Assembly (NCBI RefSeq): GCF_036825535.1
Contig: NZ_CP098812.1
Span: forward strand, 1,674,001 to 1,738,000
DNA: 64,000 nt
From: Parasalinivibrio latis
Lineage (GTDB): Bacteria; Pseudomonadota; Gammaproteobacteria; Enterobacterales; Vibrionaceae
Direction of reading: 5' to 3'
Part shown: piece by piece, positions 8,963 to 16,433 of the stretch
Numbering within the stretch: the first letter of the stretch is position 1
How the letters are laid out: each line of letters starts with the position of its first letter
Program-made: the position numbers and the translations under genes
Notes under the pieces: model-generated
Database searches by the model: none
What the model saw: only the letters and a program-made list of their open reading frames with translations
Told to the model about the DNA's origin: nothing

Positions 8963-9109
8963 TCAACGCCGTTTATTGTCAGGCTTCAGGTATGCCCTGC
9001 CCGTAGGGGAATCCTCCTGCCGGGCGCAGTCAGCCGGTGGTGCCGTGGCTTTACGGTGTTCGTCCTGTTTACCATGGTGGGAAAGATCATTTTTGAGCTT
9101 AATTTCCAT
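8963..9109 (-). CDS. small basic hypothetical protein, 48 aa
   Basis: A 48-codon ORF with ATG at 9109 and TGA at 8963-8965. AAGGA stands 7 bases before the ATG, and a good minus-strand terminator begins 16 bases after the stop, so it has the full layout of a gene. The product is hydrophilic and highly charged, with many K, R, D, E and H residues (it begins MEIKLKNDLSHHGKQDEHRK), and has a single cysteine. No membrane segment or signal peptide. I know no family. It could be a small regulatory or stress protein, or an sRNA with a chance ORF. Confidence 0.5.
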   Translation of the reverse strand: MEIKLKNDLSHHGKQDEHRKATAPPADCARQEDSPTGRAYLKPDNKRR

Positions 9110-9310
9110 TGTGCAATCCTTACTTCTACTACATCGCTAAAGGGATACAACTGTATTCGGACTGTTCCCGGATAGTGCGTCGAATAGTTGGATGAAACAC
9201 AACTGACAAAAGCATTTATTATTGGTTTTATAAGTAAAACAAGCGCATTCAATCCGGCTAATTGATGAATTGTGGTTCAAAATTTAACCAATTACCAGAA
9301 CTGAGAAACA

Positions 9311-9334
9311 TTATAAGAAATCGATTTCTTATAA
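9311..9334. repeat. perfect 24-bp palindrome, TTATAAGAAATC and its complement
   Basis: The twelve bases TTATAAGAAATC are followed at once by their exact reverse complement with no spacer. It lies just downstream of the DUF3307 gene and about 200 bases upstream of the small minus-strand ORF. It may be an operator or a cruciform or terminator-like element. There is no canonical T run. Confidence 0.6.
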
Positions 9335-9346
9335 AGGGGAAGGTTT

Positions 9347-10060
9347 TTAGATCTGATTGATATTGCCGAGTAAAAACTGGGCTGTTACCCCCACCAGCAG
9401 GGTGAATGTCATGCTCAGCAATGACCCGATCATTACATATTCCGTGCGCTTGTGGTCATGGTTTTCCCGCAGGTCACCGAAGCGGAATATGGATTTGGCT
9501 GCCAACAGAAAGCCAATTGCACCGTATTCACCAAGCAGAATGAAAGTGAGTGTCAGGATGCGTTCGGTGTAGCCAATGGTTTTTCCTGCGGCCTGTAAGC
9601 CGGAGGTTTCATTGACAAGACCAAATCCCCATCGCTTCAATAGCGAGGCAATAATGACGGATGCCGGTGTGATAACAAGCAGGTAGGCTGAAATAACTAC
9701 GGTAATATTTTTTAACGGCAGGCCAGAAAGACTGGAAAGTAAGCCTGATAAATTCGGCAAGAGCAATGCCAGGGCTATCAGGTGAAGAACAACCTGAATG
9801 AAAACTATCCGGCTTTCATGACGCGAGACGGTCAACCGCCAGTCGCATACTGCCTGAAGGCAAAGCCAGGCTGCCATTACTGTACCAGTTTGCCAGGATA
9901 CAAGCTTAAGGGCCAGCAGGCCTGTCCCGAGTATCCCTGCCCGGATAAGAGTGCCATATATCACCCTGGTGCGGGATTTACGGGATGATGCCGGCAGGTA
10001 GAAAGAGCATATAAGCTGAATGGTGACGAACAGTGCAGCCAGTGTCTGGGCTTCTGTCAT
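9347..10060 (-). CDS. DUF3307 family membrane protein
   Basis: A 237-residue membrane protein with several hydrophobic helices. The C-terminal part (GFLLAAKSIFRFGDLRE, then HKRTEYVMIGSLLS) matches the DUF3307 family. The function is unknown. The ATG overlaps the SatD stop codon (ATGA), so translation is coupled. DUF3307 proteins are commonly paired with SatD-like proteins, and this arrangement fits. Regulation is probably through the GTTAC repeats upstream of the satD-like gene. Confidence 0.82.
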   Translation of the reverse strand: MTEAQTLAALFVTIQLICSFYLPASSRKSRTRVIYGTLIRAGILGTGLLALKLVSWQTGTVMAAWLCLQAVCDWRLTVSRHESRIVFIQVVLHLIALALLLPNLSGLLSSLSGLPLKNITVVISAYLLVITPASVIIASLLKRWGFGLVNETSGLQAAGKTIGYTERILTLTFILLGEYGAIGFLLAAKSIFRFGDLRENHDHKRTEYVMIGSLLSMTFTLLVGVTAQFLLGNINQI

Positions 10061-10689
10061 GAAAATCCTTCCCTGATTCTTTGCCGGATGTCATCCAGAT
10101 AGTCTGAAATTAACTGGTATTCTGCCTGATTGAGCAATTTTGTCACGTTGACACGGGAAGTTCGGAGCAAAGAGGCGATCGCCTGGTGGCTGTTATCTTC
10201 ATCTGTCAGGTAGTGATAAAGTGCATTGGCCTGCCGGTTGGTGGTCTGGCTGAGCAGGCGATCGGCAAACCGGGTCAGCAGTGACGTGTCGCGCTGAAAT
10301 GCTGGGCTTGGGCTGCTTACCACAAGGGTTTCTGCAGCCATTGTATCAAGGTGGTGCCCTGAAAGAATAAAGGCTTCACCGCTGGAACGGCCGAGCGTCG
10401 CTGCCGGAGGGTCAATTTCCCCCAGTCCAATGCTGATTCTTGCATCGGGCGTAGAAGTCAGGCTGGCTCGCAGGGCAAGCCTTATGGTAATCGCTGCACT
10501 GATGCTGTCTTCCGGGTTGGGAAACAGGATCTGGAAGGCATCGCCACGGAAAATTTCATAAGTCGCGTCACTCTGCTTCTGGATAACCTTACATGCAGAA
10601 TCAAGGGTCGAGAGGACTTGCGTAAAGTCATCGGGTGTCAGCGTACGTGACCGAACGATATCGCCTGTTAAAACCGCTTTTATTGCCAT
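10057..10689 (-). CDS. SatD-like protein with C-terminal helix-turn-helix
   Basis: SatD family protein of 210 residues. It begins MAIKAVLTGDIVRSR, the conserved family start. The middle (AITIRLALRASLTS, RISIGLGEID) resembles a degenerate nucleotide-cyclase-like fold. Residues about 160-205 look like a helix-turn-helix (SHQAIASLLRTSRVNVTKLL), so it may bind DNA. I placed the start at ATG 10689. An in-frame GTG at 10710 is possible but precedes the conserved start. It overlaps the DUF3307 gene by 4 bases. The role of SatD is not established. Confidence 0.82.
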   Translation of the reverse strand: MAIKAVLTGDIVRSRTLTPDDFTQVLSTLDSACKVIQKQSDATYEIFRGDAFQILFPNPEDSISAAITIRLALRASLTSTPDARISIGLGEIDPPAATLGRSSGEAFILSGHHLDTMAAETLVVSSPSPAFQRDTSLLTRFADRLLSQTTNRQANALYHYLTDEDNSHQAIASLLRTSRVNVTKLLNQAEYQLISDYLDDIRQRIREGFS

Positions 10690-10714
10690 ATTCCATTCTT
10701 TACCGACCACAGGT

Positions 10715-10802
10715 GTTACCAGTATAGGTAACTCTTTATGGTTACATCAAGCGAAGTAACCATAATTGGTTACATCGATATAATGTAGCCCCAGGAGGTT
10801 AC
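10715..10802. promoter_or_regulatory. array of six GTTAC/GTAAC half-sites upstream of satD-like gene
   Basis: GTTAC cores stand at 10715, 10741, 10769 and 10798, and the complement GTAAC at 10728 and 10756. Start-to-start steps are 13, 13, 15, 13 and 29 bases. Two exact dyads result: GTTACC-6-GGTAAC (10715-10732) and TATGGTTAC...GTAACCATA (10737-10764). The array fills the short gap between the satD-like gene and the DUF1223 gene and looks like an operator. Confidence 0.6.
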
Positions 10803-11524
10803 TTGGTGTTTACCCACCCGGCTACGGTTTGTACGGGTGTTCCGGTTTCACCGTCGGTAAGCCAAACGGCAATGGCATCAGGCGCAATATCAGGGGATAT
10901 GTGGTGGGTCCATCCTTTCCTGGAAGGAGGGAGGCGAGCAAAATCGATGACAACGAAATCGTGTTCCAGAGACTTGCCCCGGTTTTCGCCTCGCTTTATT
11001 GCAGTAACCTGTCCCATCGCCAGCAATGCGATATTGGCGGTCAGTTTTTGTCGCCCGGTTTGCTCATCTGGTGTGTAAATGACCGAAACGGTAGAGGCAT
11101 TCAGGGTGGCTTCAAGTTTTCCGGCAGGTTTACCTGCTTCCAACGGAACCGGCTTGCCCGAGAAAAAGCCTGTCCATTCATTTCCATTAATAAACCAGCC
11201 CGGGGTATAGGTTCCCCTTGCTTTCCCCGCATGCACTTTGTTTCGCTGGCGCACGGAGAATTCGGTACGGGCAAAGCGGTCTTTCCACCCTAAGTAGTCC
11301 CAGTAATCAACGTGAAACGCCAGCGGGATAAGTTCATTCCAAAGACCGGGCTCTGTTTTCAGGTTGCCTAACACCCGGTCAGCGGGAGGGCAGCTGCTGC
11401 ACCCCTCAGAGGTAAATAATTCAATAACCGTCGCCGGATCGCCATTGTTGCTCCATGTTTGTTCTGCAGCGGTGAAAAAAGGAAAACACAAGGTAATCAA
11501 CGCAATTGGGATAAGGGGTTTCAT
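10799..11524 (-). CDS. DUF1223 family secreted thioredoxin-fold protein
   Basis: Exported protein of 241 residues with an N-terminal signal peptide (hydrophobic residues 4-19, cleavage near TAAEQ). DUF1223 members have a thioredoxin-like fold. The family motif VIELFTSEGCSSCPPADR is present with the C42-x2-C45 pair, and HVDYWDYLGWKD follows, also characteristic. Likely periplasmic redox role, substrate unknown. The gene stands alone on its strand, and its 3' end touches the operator-like repeats of the neighbouring satD-like gene. Confidence 0.88.
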   Translation of the reverse strand: MKPLIPIALITLCFPFFTAAEQTWSNNGDPATVIELFTSEGCSSCPPADRVLGNLKTEPGLWNELIPLAFHVDYWDYLGWKDRFARTEFSVRQRNKVHAGKARGTYTPGWFINGNEWTGFFSGKPVPLEAGKPAGKLEATLNASTVSVIYTPDEQTGRQKLTANIALLAMGQVTAIKRGENRGKSLEHDFVVIDFARLPPSRKGWTHHISPDIAPDAIAVWLTDGETGTPVQTVAGWVNTK

Positions 11525-11649
11525 AATAAGCGCCTAATGTTTGGGTATCTGAAAAGACCGGGATTAGCGCAGGAAGCTTTCATATGCTGAATTTGGGTAT
11601 ATACCGGGCAGCGATAACCGTAAAATGACAGAAAGCCCTAATACAGAGA

Positions 11650-11985
11650 ATGAGCATGAATACAGCCTCGGAATACTGTGTGGTTCTGACGACCTTTGCG
11701 GATGACGCCGTGGGGAAGAAAATTATTGATACCCTGCTGGAAAAACACCTGGCAGCCTGTATCCAGGTGCAGTCAATAGACAGCTTCTACCACTGGGAAG
11801 GTGCAGTGAATTGCGATGCAGAAAAACAGGTGCTGATAAAAACCCGCGAAGCACTCTATCCGCAGGTGGAAAAAATCATCCGCTTGCTTCATGACTACGA
11901 TGTGCCGGAAATCATCAAGTTGCCAGTAACCGGTGGTTCAGAGGCATACCTTGGTTGGATTAAGGATTCCTGTCCGGATATCTGA
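11650..11985 (+). CDS. cutA: divalent-cation tolerance protein CutA
   Basis: CutA1 family, 111 residues, a trimeric cytoplasmic protein linked to copper and other divalent metal tolerance. The pattern LEKHLAACIQVQSIDSFYHWEG and the C-terminal HDYDVPEIIKLPVTGGSEAYLGWI are conserved family segments. Start ATG at 11650, with a second ATG two codons later at 11656. It lies just upstream of the arsenic operon but has its own start and about 100 bases of spacing, so linkage to arsenic resistance is only positional. Confidence 0.92.
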   Translation: MSMNTASEYCVVLTTFADDAVGKKIIDTLLEKHLAACIQVQSIDSFYHWEGAVNCDAEKQVLIKTREALYPQVEKIIRLLHDYDVPEIIKLPVTGGSEAYLGWIKDSCPDI

Positions 11986-12030
11986 TCCTGTTCCTGGGAT
12001 ATTTCCATATTCACCGAATTTTCACTTTAC

Positions 12031-12052
12031 ATATATGGAAAAGCGCATATAT
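12031..12052. promoter_or_regulatory. ArsR-type operator upstream of arsR
   Basis: ATATATG at 12031-12037 and CATATAT at 12046-12052 form an inverted repeat around GAAAAGCG. The same 22-bp element, inverted and with one mismatch, stands upstream of acr3 at 12445-12466. This placement is typical for ArsR autoregulation. Confidence 0.7.
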
Positions 12053-12085
12053 TAATTTCCGTATGTTTTGACTTGAGAGTAACTC

Positions 12086-12430
12086 ATGGATCCGGTTCTA
12101 TTTTTTAAGTGCCTGTCTGACGAAACCCGGCTCCGCTGTTTGATGCTGATTACCCGAGAGCAGGAGCTTTGTGTGTGTGAACTGATGGCTGCCCTTGATG
12201 AAAGCCAGCCCAAGGTTTCCCGTCACCTGGCCCAATTACGCAAGTGTGGCTTGCTTGTAGACCGACGCCAGGGGCAATGGGTGTTTTATCACATTAACCC
12301 GATACTCCCTGCCTGGTGCAAGCAGGTATTGCAGGATGTCGTCGTAGCCAACCGGGAGTTTTTGAAAACCAGTGTTGGCAAACTCTGTGCGATGGGTGAC
12401 AGGCCTGCCCGTGCAGCGGCGTGCTGTTAA
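12086..12430 (+). CDS. arsR: ArsR family arsenic-responsive repressor
   Basis: Metalloregulatory repressor of 114 residues with a winged helix-turn-helix. The As(III) site ELCVCEL is present with cysteines 29 and 31 in helix 3. The recognition helix is SQPKVSRHLAQLR. The C-terminus ends in a cysteine pair (AAACC), which may add to metalloid binding. First gene of the ars operon, it most likely represses its own promoter and the one before acr3 through the two 22-bp elements. Confidence 0.92.
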   Translation: MDPVLFFKCLSDETRLRCLMLITREQELCVCELMAALDESQPKVSRHLAQLRKCGLLVDRRQGQWVFYHINPILPAWCKQVLQDVVVANREFLKTSVGKLCAMGDRPARAAACC

Positions 12431-12444
12431 AAAAATTTGGCTGC

Positions 12445-12466
12445 ATATATGCGTTTTTCCATATAT
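12445..12466. promoter_or_regulatory. second ArsR-type operator, upstream of acr3
   Basis: This element is the reverse complement of the 12031-12052 site with one change in 22 bases. Both carry ATATATG / CATATAT arms. It sits in the short gap between arsR and acr3 and suggests a second regulated promoter inside the operon. Confidence 0.7.
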
Positions 12467-12488
12467 GCAATAACAAGAGAGATTTGAA

Positions 12489-13505
12489 ATGGGCGTATTT
12501 GAGCGCTGGCTGTCCTTGTGGATTGGCCTGGCGATTGTTGCCGGAGTCGTGGCAGGTATCCTATTCCCCGGAATATTTTCGGCAGTTGCTGCCATGGAAT
12601 GGGCGCATGTGAACCTGGTGATCGCAGTGCTTATCTGGGTAATGATTTACCCGATGATGGTGCAGGTGGACTTTGCTGCCGTGAAAGATGTCGGCAAGAA
12701 ACCTAAAGGGCTGGTGCTGACGTTGGTGGTCAACTGGCTTGTTAAACCTTTCACTATGGCGGCACTGGGTTGGTTGTTTTTCCGCGGTATTTTCGCAGAT
12801 TGGGTAGATCCGCAGACTGCCGGTGAATACATCGCGGGGATGATCCTGCTGGGTGTCGCCCCCTGTACGGCGATGGTATTTGTCTGGAGCCAGCTTACAA
12901 AAGGGGATGCGAACTACACGCTGGTGCAGGTATCGGTAAATGACCTCATTATGGTGTTCGCCTTTGCCCCTATTACTGCATTCCTGCTGGGTGTCTCGGA
13001 CATTACCGTGCCTTGGGAAACCCTGCTGACTTCCGTCGTACTTTACGTTGTGCTGCCTTTGGCTGCGGGGATCTTAACCCGGAGAAAACTGACCAGAGGA
13101 AAAGATCCTGAGGCAATGGCGGCGTTTCTGGCAAAGGTGAAGCCCTGGTCGATAATCGGCCTGCTGGGAACCGTTGTATTGCTGTTTGGCTTCCAGGCTG
13201 AAACCATCATTGGAAAGCCCCAGGCCATCGTACTGATTGCCATACCGCTGCTGATCCAGACCTACGGGATTTTTGCGCTTTCCTATGCGGGCGCGCGGTG
13301 GCTGAAGTTGCCGCATAACGTGGCAGCACCGGCCTGTATGATTGGTACGTCTAACTTCTTTGAATTGGCTGTTGCGGTGGCGATATCGCTGTTTGGGCTC
13401 CACTCCGGTGCTGCACTGGCAACCGTTGTGGGGGTACTGGTGGAAGTGCCAGTGATGTTGTCACTGGTCGCATTTGCCAACCGCACGCGTCACTGGTTTG
13501 TGTAA
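12489..13505 (+). CDS. acr3: ACR3 family arsenite efflux transporter
   Basis: Inner-membrane arsenite exporter of the ACR3 (BART) family, 338 residues with about ten hydrophobic segments. The segment GVAPCTAMVFVWSQL holds the conserved cysteine needed for arsenite transport, and NDLIMVFAFAP and GTSNFFELAVAVAISLFG are family signatures. It is driven by proton motive force in characterised members. Second gene of the ars operon, 58 bases after arsR, with an operator copy in between. Confidence 0.94.
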   Translation: MGVFERWLSLWIGLAIVAGVVAGILFPGIFSAVAAMEWAHVNLVIAVLIWVMIYPMMVQVDFAAVKDVGKKPKGLVLTLVVNWLVKPFTMAALGWLFFRGIFADWVDPQTAGEYIAGMILLGVAPCTAMVFVWSQLTKGDANYTLVQVSVNDLIMVFAFAPITAFLLGVSDITVPWETLLTSVVLYVVLPLAAGILTRRKLTRGKDPEAMAAFLAKVKPWSIIGLLGTVVLLFGFQAETIIGKPQAIVLIAIPLLIQTYGIFALSYAGARWLKLPHNVAAPACMIGTSNFFELAVAVAISLFGLHSGAALATVVGVLVEVPVMLSLVAFANRTRHWFV

Positions 13506-13564
13506 TCAGCGATTATGCTGAGCGAAGCCGTCTGGATAAAAGAAAATGCAGTTAAGGAGACAAA

Positions 13565-14068
13565 ATGCATCCGTACGATGTGTTGACGCTGGATAATGGC
13601 AGCAAGTTGATTTTTACGCCTTGTCCCGGTACCAAAGGGTCCGATGTGATGGAGTCTGTTGCCACACTGAAAAAGGCCGGGGCAAAAGCGGTTGTAACGA
13701 TGATGCCCGGCCGCGAAATGGCGAAGTTGGAAGTGGAAAATATTCCGTCGGTAACCGAAGAGAAAGGGCTGAGTTGGTTCCACCTGCCGGTGGAGGATGA
13801 CGAAGCGCCGGAGGCAGCTTTCCACCGGGGTTGGGCAGAGCAGAAAGATGACATTCTTATGCTTCTGAACGAAAACGCCACCGTTGCCATCCATTGCAAA
13901 GGTGGCTCAGGCCGCACTGGGCTGATGGCAGCAGTGCTGATGCTGGAACTTGGCATGGATTGGCATACTGTGGAAGAAAGGGTTCAGTCTATCCGGCCAA
14001 AAGCACTGACGCTGGCTCCGCACAGGGCGTTTCTGAAATCACAGTATTCACTTCATATTGAGGGATAA
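13565..14068 (+). CDS. dual-specificity (CDKN3-like) phosphatase in ars operon
   Basis: Protein-tyrosine-phosphatase fold of 167 residues, nearest in pattern to CDKN3/dual-specificity phosphatases. The P-loop HCKGGSGR has its nucleophilic cysteine at 111 and arginine at 117. A likely general acid lies in VEDDE (residues 76-80). AAGGAG precedes the ATG. It stands between acr3 and the ArsJ-linked GAPDH, so it may act as an arsenate reductase, since PTP-fold proteins have evolved that activity more than once, or may act on a phosphorylated intermediate. Function is inferred from position only. Confidence 0.8.
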   Translation: MHPYDVLTLDNGSKLIFTPCPGTKGSDVMESVATLKKAGAKAVVTMMPGREMAKLEVENIPSVTEEKGLSWFHLPVEDDEAPEAAFHRGWAEQKDDILMLLNENATVAIHCKGGSGRTGLMAAVLMLELGMDWHTVEERVQSIRPKALTLAPHRAFLKSQYSLHIEG

Positions 14069-14071
14069 AGG

Positions 14072-15082
14072 ATGACTATCAAGGTTGGGATAAATGGATT
14101 TGGCCGTATGGGCCGGCTGGCAATGCGTGCAGCCTGGGAGTGGGAAGACGTTGAGTTTGTCCGTATCAATGATCCTGCCGGGGATGCAGAAACGCTGGCA
14201 CACCTGATGAACTTCGATTCAATCCACGGCCGCTGGCAACATGAAGCTGTGGCAGAAGGTGATGTTATCCGGGTTGGTGACCAAAAAATTGTCTGCAGCC
14301 AAAAATCCGAGATCGGTGATGCTGACTGGACAGGCTGTGATGTGGTGATTGAAGCATCGGGTGTAAAACGCCAAAAGAGCCTGCTGGAAGCATACCTGGT
14401 TCAGGGTGTGAAGCGGGTTGTTGTTACCGCGCCGGTAAAAGAGGATGGTATCCTGAATGTGGTCATGGGGGTTAACCACCATGAATATAACAAGGACACA
14501 CACCGTATTGTGACAGCGGCTTCCTGCACCACTAATTGCCTGGCACCCGTGGTGAAAGTGATTCATGAAAAGCTGGGTATCAAACACGGCTCGATGACTA
14601 CCATCCATGACCTGACCAACACCCAGACCATTCTGGACGCCCCACACAAAGATCTCCGCCGGGCAAGGGCATGTGGTACCAGCCTGATCCCGACAACGAC
14701 CGGCTCAGCCACTGCCATTACCCACATTTTCCCAGAGTTGAAAGGGCGCCTGAACGGGCACGCTGTCCGGGTTCCATTGGCCAATGCTTCCCTGACAGAC
14801 TGTGTGTTTGAGGTTGAGCGTGAGACTTCGCCAGAAGAAGTGAACAGCTTCCTGAAGGCTGCGGCTGAAAATGAACTGGCTGGTATTCTTGGTTACGAAG
14901 AACGTCCGCTGGTTTCCGTTGATTACAAGACAGATCCCCGCTCAAGTACCATTGATGCGCTTTCTACCATGGTGGTAAACGGCACCCAGGTGAAGCTGTA
15001 TGTCTGGTATGACAACGAATGGGGCTACGCAAACCGCACCGCCGAATTGATGCGGATGGTCGGCCGGATGGATAAGGAATAA
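14072..15082 (+). CDS. gapdh: ArsJ-associated glyceraldehyde-3-phosphate dehydrogenase
   Basis: GAPDH of 336 residues with the Rossmann start VGINGFGRMGRLAMRA and the active-site cysteine 152 in SCTTN. In ArsJ systems the enzyme joins arsenate to glyceraldehyde-3-phosphate, forming 1-arseno-3-phosphoglycerate, which ArsJ exports. It starts 3 bases after the phosphatase stop and is followed 2 bases later by arsJ, so the genes are clearly co-translated. That context supports an arsenic rather than a glycolytic role. Confidence 0.93.
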   Translation: MTIKVGINGFGRMGRLAMRAAWEWEDVEFVRINDPAGDAETLAHLMNFDSIHGRWQHEAVAEGDVIRVGDQKIVCSQKSEIGDADWTGCDVVIEASGVKRQKSLLEAYLVQGVKRVVVTAPVKEDGILNVVMGVNHHEYNKDTHRIVTAASCTTNCLAPVVKVIHEKLGIKHGSMTTIHDLTNTQTILDAPHKDLRRARACGTSLIPTTTGSATAITHIFPELKGRLNGHAVRVPLANASLTDCVFEVERETSPEEVNSFLKAAAENELAGILGYEERPLVSVDYKTDPRSSTIDALSTMVVNGTQVKLYVWYDNEWGYANRTAELMRMVGRMDKE

Positions 15083-15084
15083 CA

Positions 15085-16314
15085 ATGTCTTTGCTTGCCG
15101 GGCTTTCGCCTTCTATCCGGCAATACCTGTTGGTGACCGGTAATTACTGGGCATTTACCCTGACAGACGGAGCACTGCGCATGCTGGTGGTGCTCCACTT
15201 CCATGACCTCGGCTATTCGCCGCTCCAGATTGCCATGCTGTTTCTGTTCTACGAAATTTTTGGCGTGGTGACCAATCTGGTTGGGGGCTGGCTGGGTGCG
15301 AGGCTGGGGCTGAACCGCACCATGAATATCGGGCTTGCCATGCAGGTTATCGCGCTCTGTATGTTGCTGGTACCCGGTTCAATGCTGACGGTTCCGTGGG
15401 TGATGGCGGCCCAGGCGTTGTCTGGTATTGCCAAAGACCTGAACAAGATGAGTGCCAAAAGTGCCATAAAAACACTGGTTCCAGCCAATGCAGAAGGCAC
15501 GCTCTATAAGTGGGTGGCTATTCTGACCGGTTCAAAGAACGCCCTGAAAGGGGCAGGCTTTTTCCTTGGTGGTGCGCTTCTGGCCACGGTAGGGTTCTCA
15601 GGGGCGGTAGGCGCAATGGCTGCGGTACTGGCTGTGGTATGGCTGTTCAGCATGTTTACCCTGAACCAGGAGATGGGAAAGGCCAAGAACAAGCCGAAGT
15701 TCAGTGAAATGCTTTCAAAAAGCCGGGCTATCAACTTTCTTTCCGCGGCACGGTTGTTCCTGTTTGGGGCAAGGGATGTCTGGTTTGTGGTTGCGCTGCC
15801 GGTATTTATGGCAAGCCAGTTTGGCTGGAACCACTGGTCTGTGGGAGGCTTCATGGCGCTTTGGGTGATCGGTTACGGAGTAGTCCAGTCTGTGGCCCCT
15901 CACTTTACCGGCAAAAAGGCTGGAAAAGTGCCGGATGGCAATACCGCGTTCCTGTGGGCTGTTTCCCTGGCAGCATTGCCCGCGTTGATCGCTTTGGCAC
16001 TGTCATACGGGATAGAACCGCACATGGTTGTTATCGGGGGGCTGATGCTGTTTGGTGGCTTGTTTGCCGTTAACTCTTCGCTCCACAGTTACCTGATTGT
16101 CAGTTATGCCAATGAAGATGGGGTATCACTGGATGTCGGTTTCTACTACATGGCCAACGCGATGGGACGCCTGCTAGGCACAGTGTTGTCCGGCTGGGTA
16201 TACCAGGAAGCGGGTCTGGAAGCCTGCCTTTGGATTTCTACCGCCTTTATCGCTATGGCTGCGGTACTCTCTTTAGGGCTGCCTAAACATACTGTGCGGA
16301 CAGAAATTCCGTAA
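15085..16314 (+). CDS. arsJ: organoarsenical efflux MFS transporter ArsJ
   Basis: Major facilitator of 409 residues with about eleven or twelve membrane helices. ArsJ exports 1-arseno-3-phosphoglycerate and gives arsenate resistance together with its GAPDH. The N-terminal stretch RQYLLVTGNYWAFTLTDGAL and the RMLVVLHFHDLGYSP segment are ArsJ-like. GGATAAGGAAT stands before the ATG. Last gene of the operon, with a hairpin terminator after it. Confidence 0.93.
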   Translation: MSLLAGLSPSIRQYLLVTGNYWAFTLTDGALRMLVVLHFHDLGYSPLQIAMLFLFYEIFGVVTNLVGGWLGARLGLNRTMNIGLAMQVIALCMLLVPGSMLTVPWVMAAQALSGIAKDLNKMSAKSAIKTLVPANAEGTLYKWVAILTGSKNALKGAGFFLGGALLATVGFSGAVGAMAAVLAVVWLFSMFTLNQEMGKAKNKPKFSEMLSKSRAINFLSAARLFLFGARDVWFVVALPVFMASQFGWNHWSVGGFMALWVIGYGVVQSVAPHFTGKKAGKVPDGNTAFLWAVSLAALPALIALALSYGIEPHMVVIGGLMLFGGLFAVNSSLHSYLIVSYANEDGVSLDVGFYYMANAMGRLLGTVLSGWVYQEAGLEACLWISTAFIAMAAVLSLGLPKHTVRTEIP

Positions 16315-16333
16315 CATCCTGTATTTGAATCTA

Positions 16334-16357
16334 AAAGGCACCCTGCAAGGTGCCTTT
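16334..16357 (+). terminator. terminator of the ars operon
   Basis: AAAGGCACC pairs with GGTGCCTTT across a 6-base loop, followed by GTTGTTT. It starts 20 bases after the arsJ stop. Confidence 0.75.
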
Positions 16358-16433
16358 GTTGTTTGCGTGGCTGGAAATCTTCCCCTGACTGCTTTAGTTT
16401 GATTGTTAATCAGTCACTCAATAACGGGCAGAG

